From Opitutales bacterium (GTDB taxonomy: Bacteria > Verrucomicrobiota > Verrucomicrobiia > Opitutales > Opitutaceae), in contig JAJFLS010000266.1 in assembly GCA_021772595.1 (NCBI GenBank), forward strand, positions 1-5,362: 5,362 nt of DNA. The letters run 5' to 3'. The notes under the pieces are model-generated. The model saw only the letters and a list, made by a program, of their open reading frames with translations, searched no databases and was not told the origin of the DNA. A program made the position numbers and the translations under genes. Position 1 is the stretch's first letter; each line of letters begins with the position of its first letter. Shown here in pieces: positions 5,202 through 5,362 of this stretch.

Positions 5202-5362
5202 TCAGTCCTGTAGGCGTTCGACGAGATGCGGTATGTTGAGAAAATAGTGGGTGCCCTTTAATCGGCCGATTTTGATCATCAAGCCGCGCTCTTGAAGTTC
5301 GTTGAGATCGCGCAGTGCCGTGCGGTCTCCGATAGCGGTCATCTTTTGATACTTGGTATTGT
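5202..5362 (-). CDS. Fic-like protein, C-terminal winged-helix domain (partial, 5' end outside the window)
   Basis: The last 52 codons of a gene entering from the right edge are read in a clear frame ending at TGA 5204-5202. The residues TKYQKMTAIGDRTALRDLNEL (split here as TKYQKMTAIGDRT and ALRDLNEL) form a helix-turn-helix, followed by QERGLMIKIGRLKGTHYFL, the wing, and a short tail ending in ERLQD. This pattern (K-Y-Q-x-x-T, then T-A-x-R-D-L-x-E-L, then G-x-x-x-x-x-G-x-x-x-G-T-x-Y) is characteristic of the C-terminal winged helix of class II/III Fic proteins, which transfer AMP or related groups to target proteins. Similar domains end RecG-like AAA_4 regulators, so the Fic assignment is likely but not certain: the HPFxxGNGR catalytic motif would be outside the window. 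Confidence 0.7.
   Translation of the reverse strand, partial: NTKYQKMTAIGDRTALRDLNELQERGLMIKIGRLKGTHYFLNIPHLVERLQD

Overview
The window is about 5.4 kb of bacterial DNA in which every recognisable gene is on the minus strand. Nothing identifies the organism outright. Three things suggest the Planctomycetes-Verrucomicrobia group or a similar free-living heterotroph: a sulfatase remnant beside exported metallophosphoesterases of the MetallophosN and PhoD types, starts (one of them GTG) without a clear Shine-Dalgarno sequence, and intergenic DNA filled with short degenerate repeats. This placement is inference from gene content and style.

Read in the direction of transcription (high to low coordinates), the layout is as follows. 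(1) 5362-5202: the last 52 residues of a protein ending in a winged-helix domain, most like the C-terminal domain of Fic-family proteins. (2) 5201-4811: a gap with two hairpin-forming repeat units embedded in arrays of 8-nt repeats. (3) 4810-3122: a complete exported calcineurin-like phosphoesterase of 562 aa, with an SdrD_B/MetallophosN-like N-terminal domain, a catalytic core and a C-terminal beta domain. (4) 3121-2793: a gap with the same repeat families. (5) 2792-1293: a complete PhoD-like phosphodiesterase/alkaline phosphatase of 499 aa with a probable lipoprotein signal peptide. (6) 1292-754: a gap whose lower-numbered half is unassigned and whose other half carries the repeats. (7) 753-328: the C-terminal third of a sulfatase whose catalytic part is gone. 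(8) 153-1: the N-terminus of a DinF-type MATE transporter running out of the window.

The two intact genes both encode exported metal-dependent phosphoesterases and could act together in scavenging phosphate from organic phosphoesters outside the cytoplasm. They are separated by 329 nt of repeat-rich DNA, so one tight operon is not evident.

The most unusual content is intergenic. The three large gaps share modules: a 36-nt block that is identical in two of them, a 39-nt block with one mismatch, a roughly 55-nt hairpin unit in several variants, and degenerate tandem arrays with an 8-nt period in which neighbouring units resemble each other while the sequence drifts along the array. No CRISPR array, tRNA, rRNA or intact mobile element was seen.
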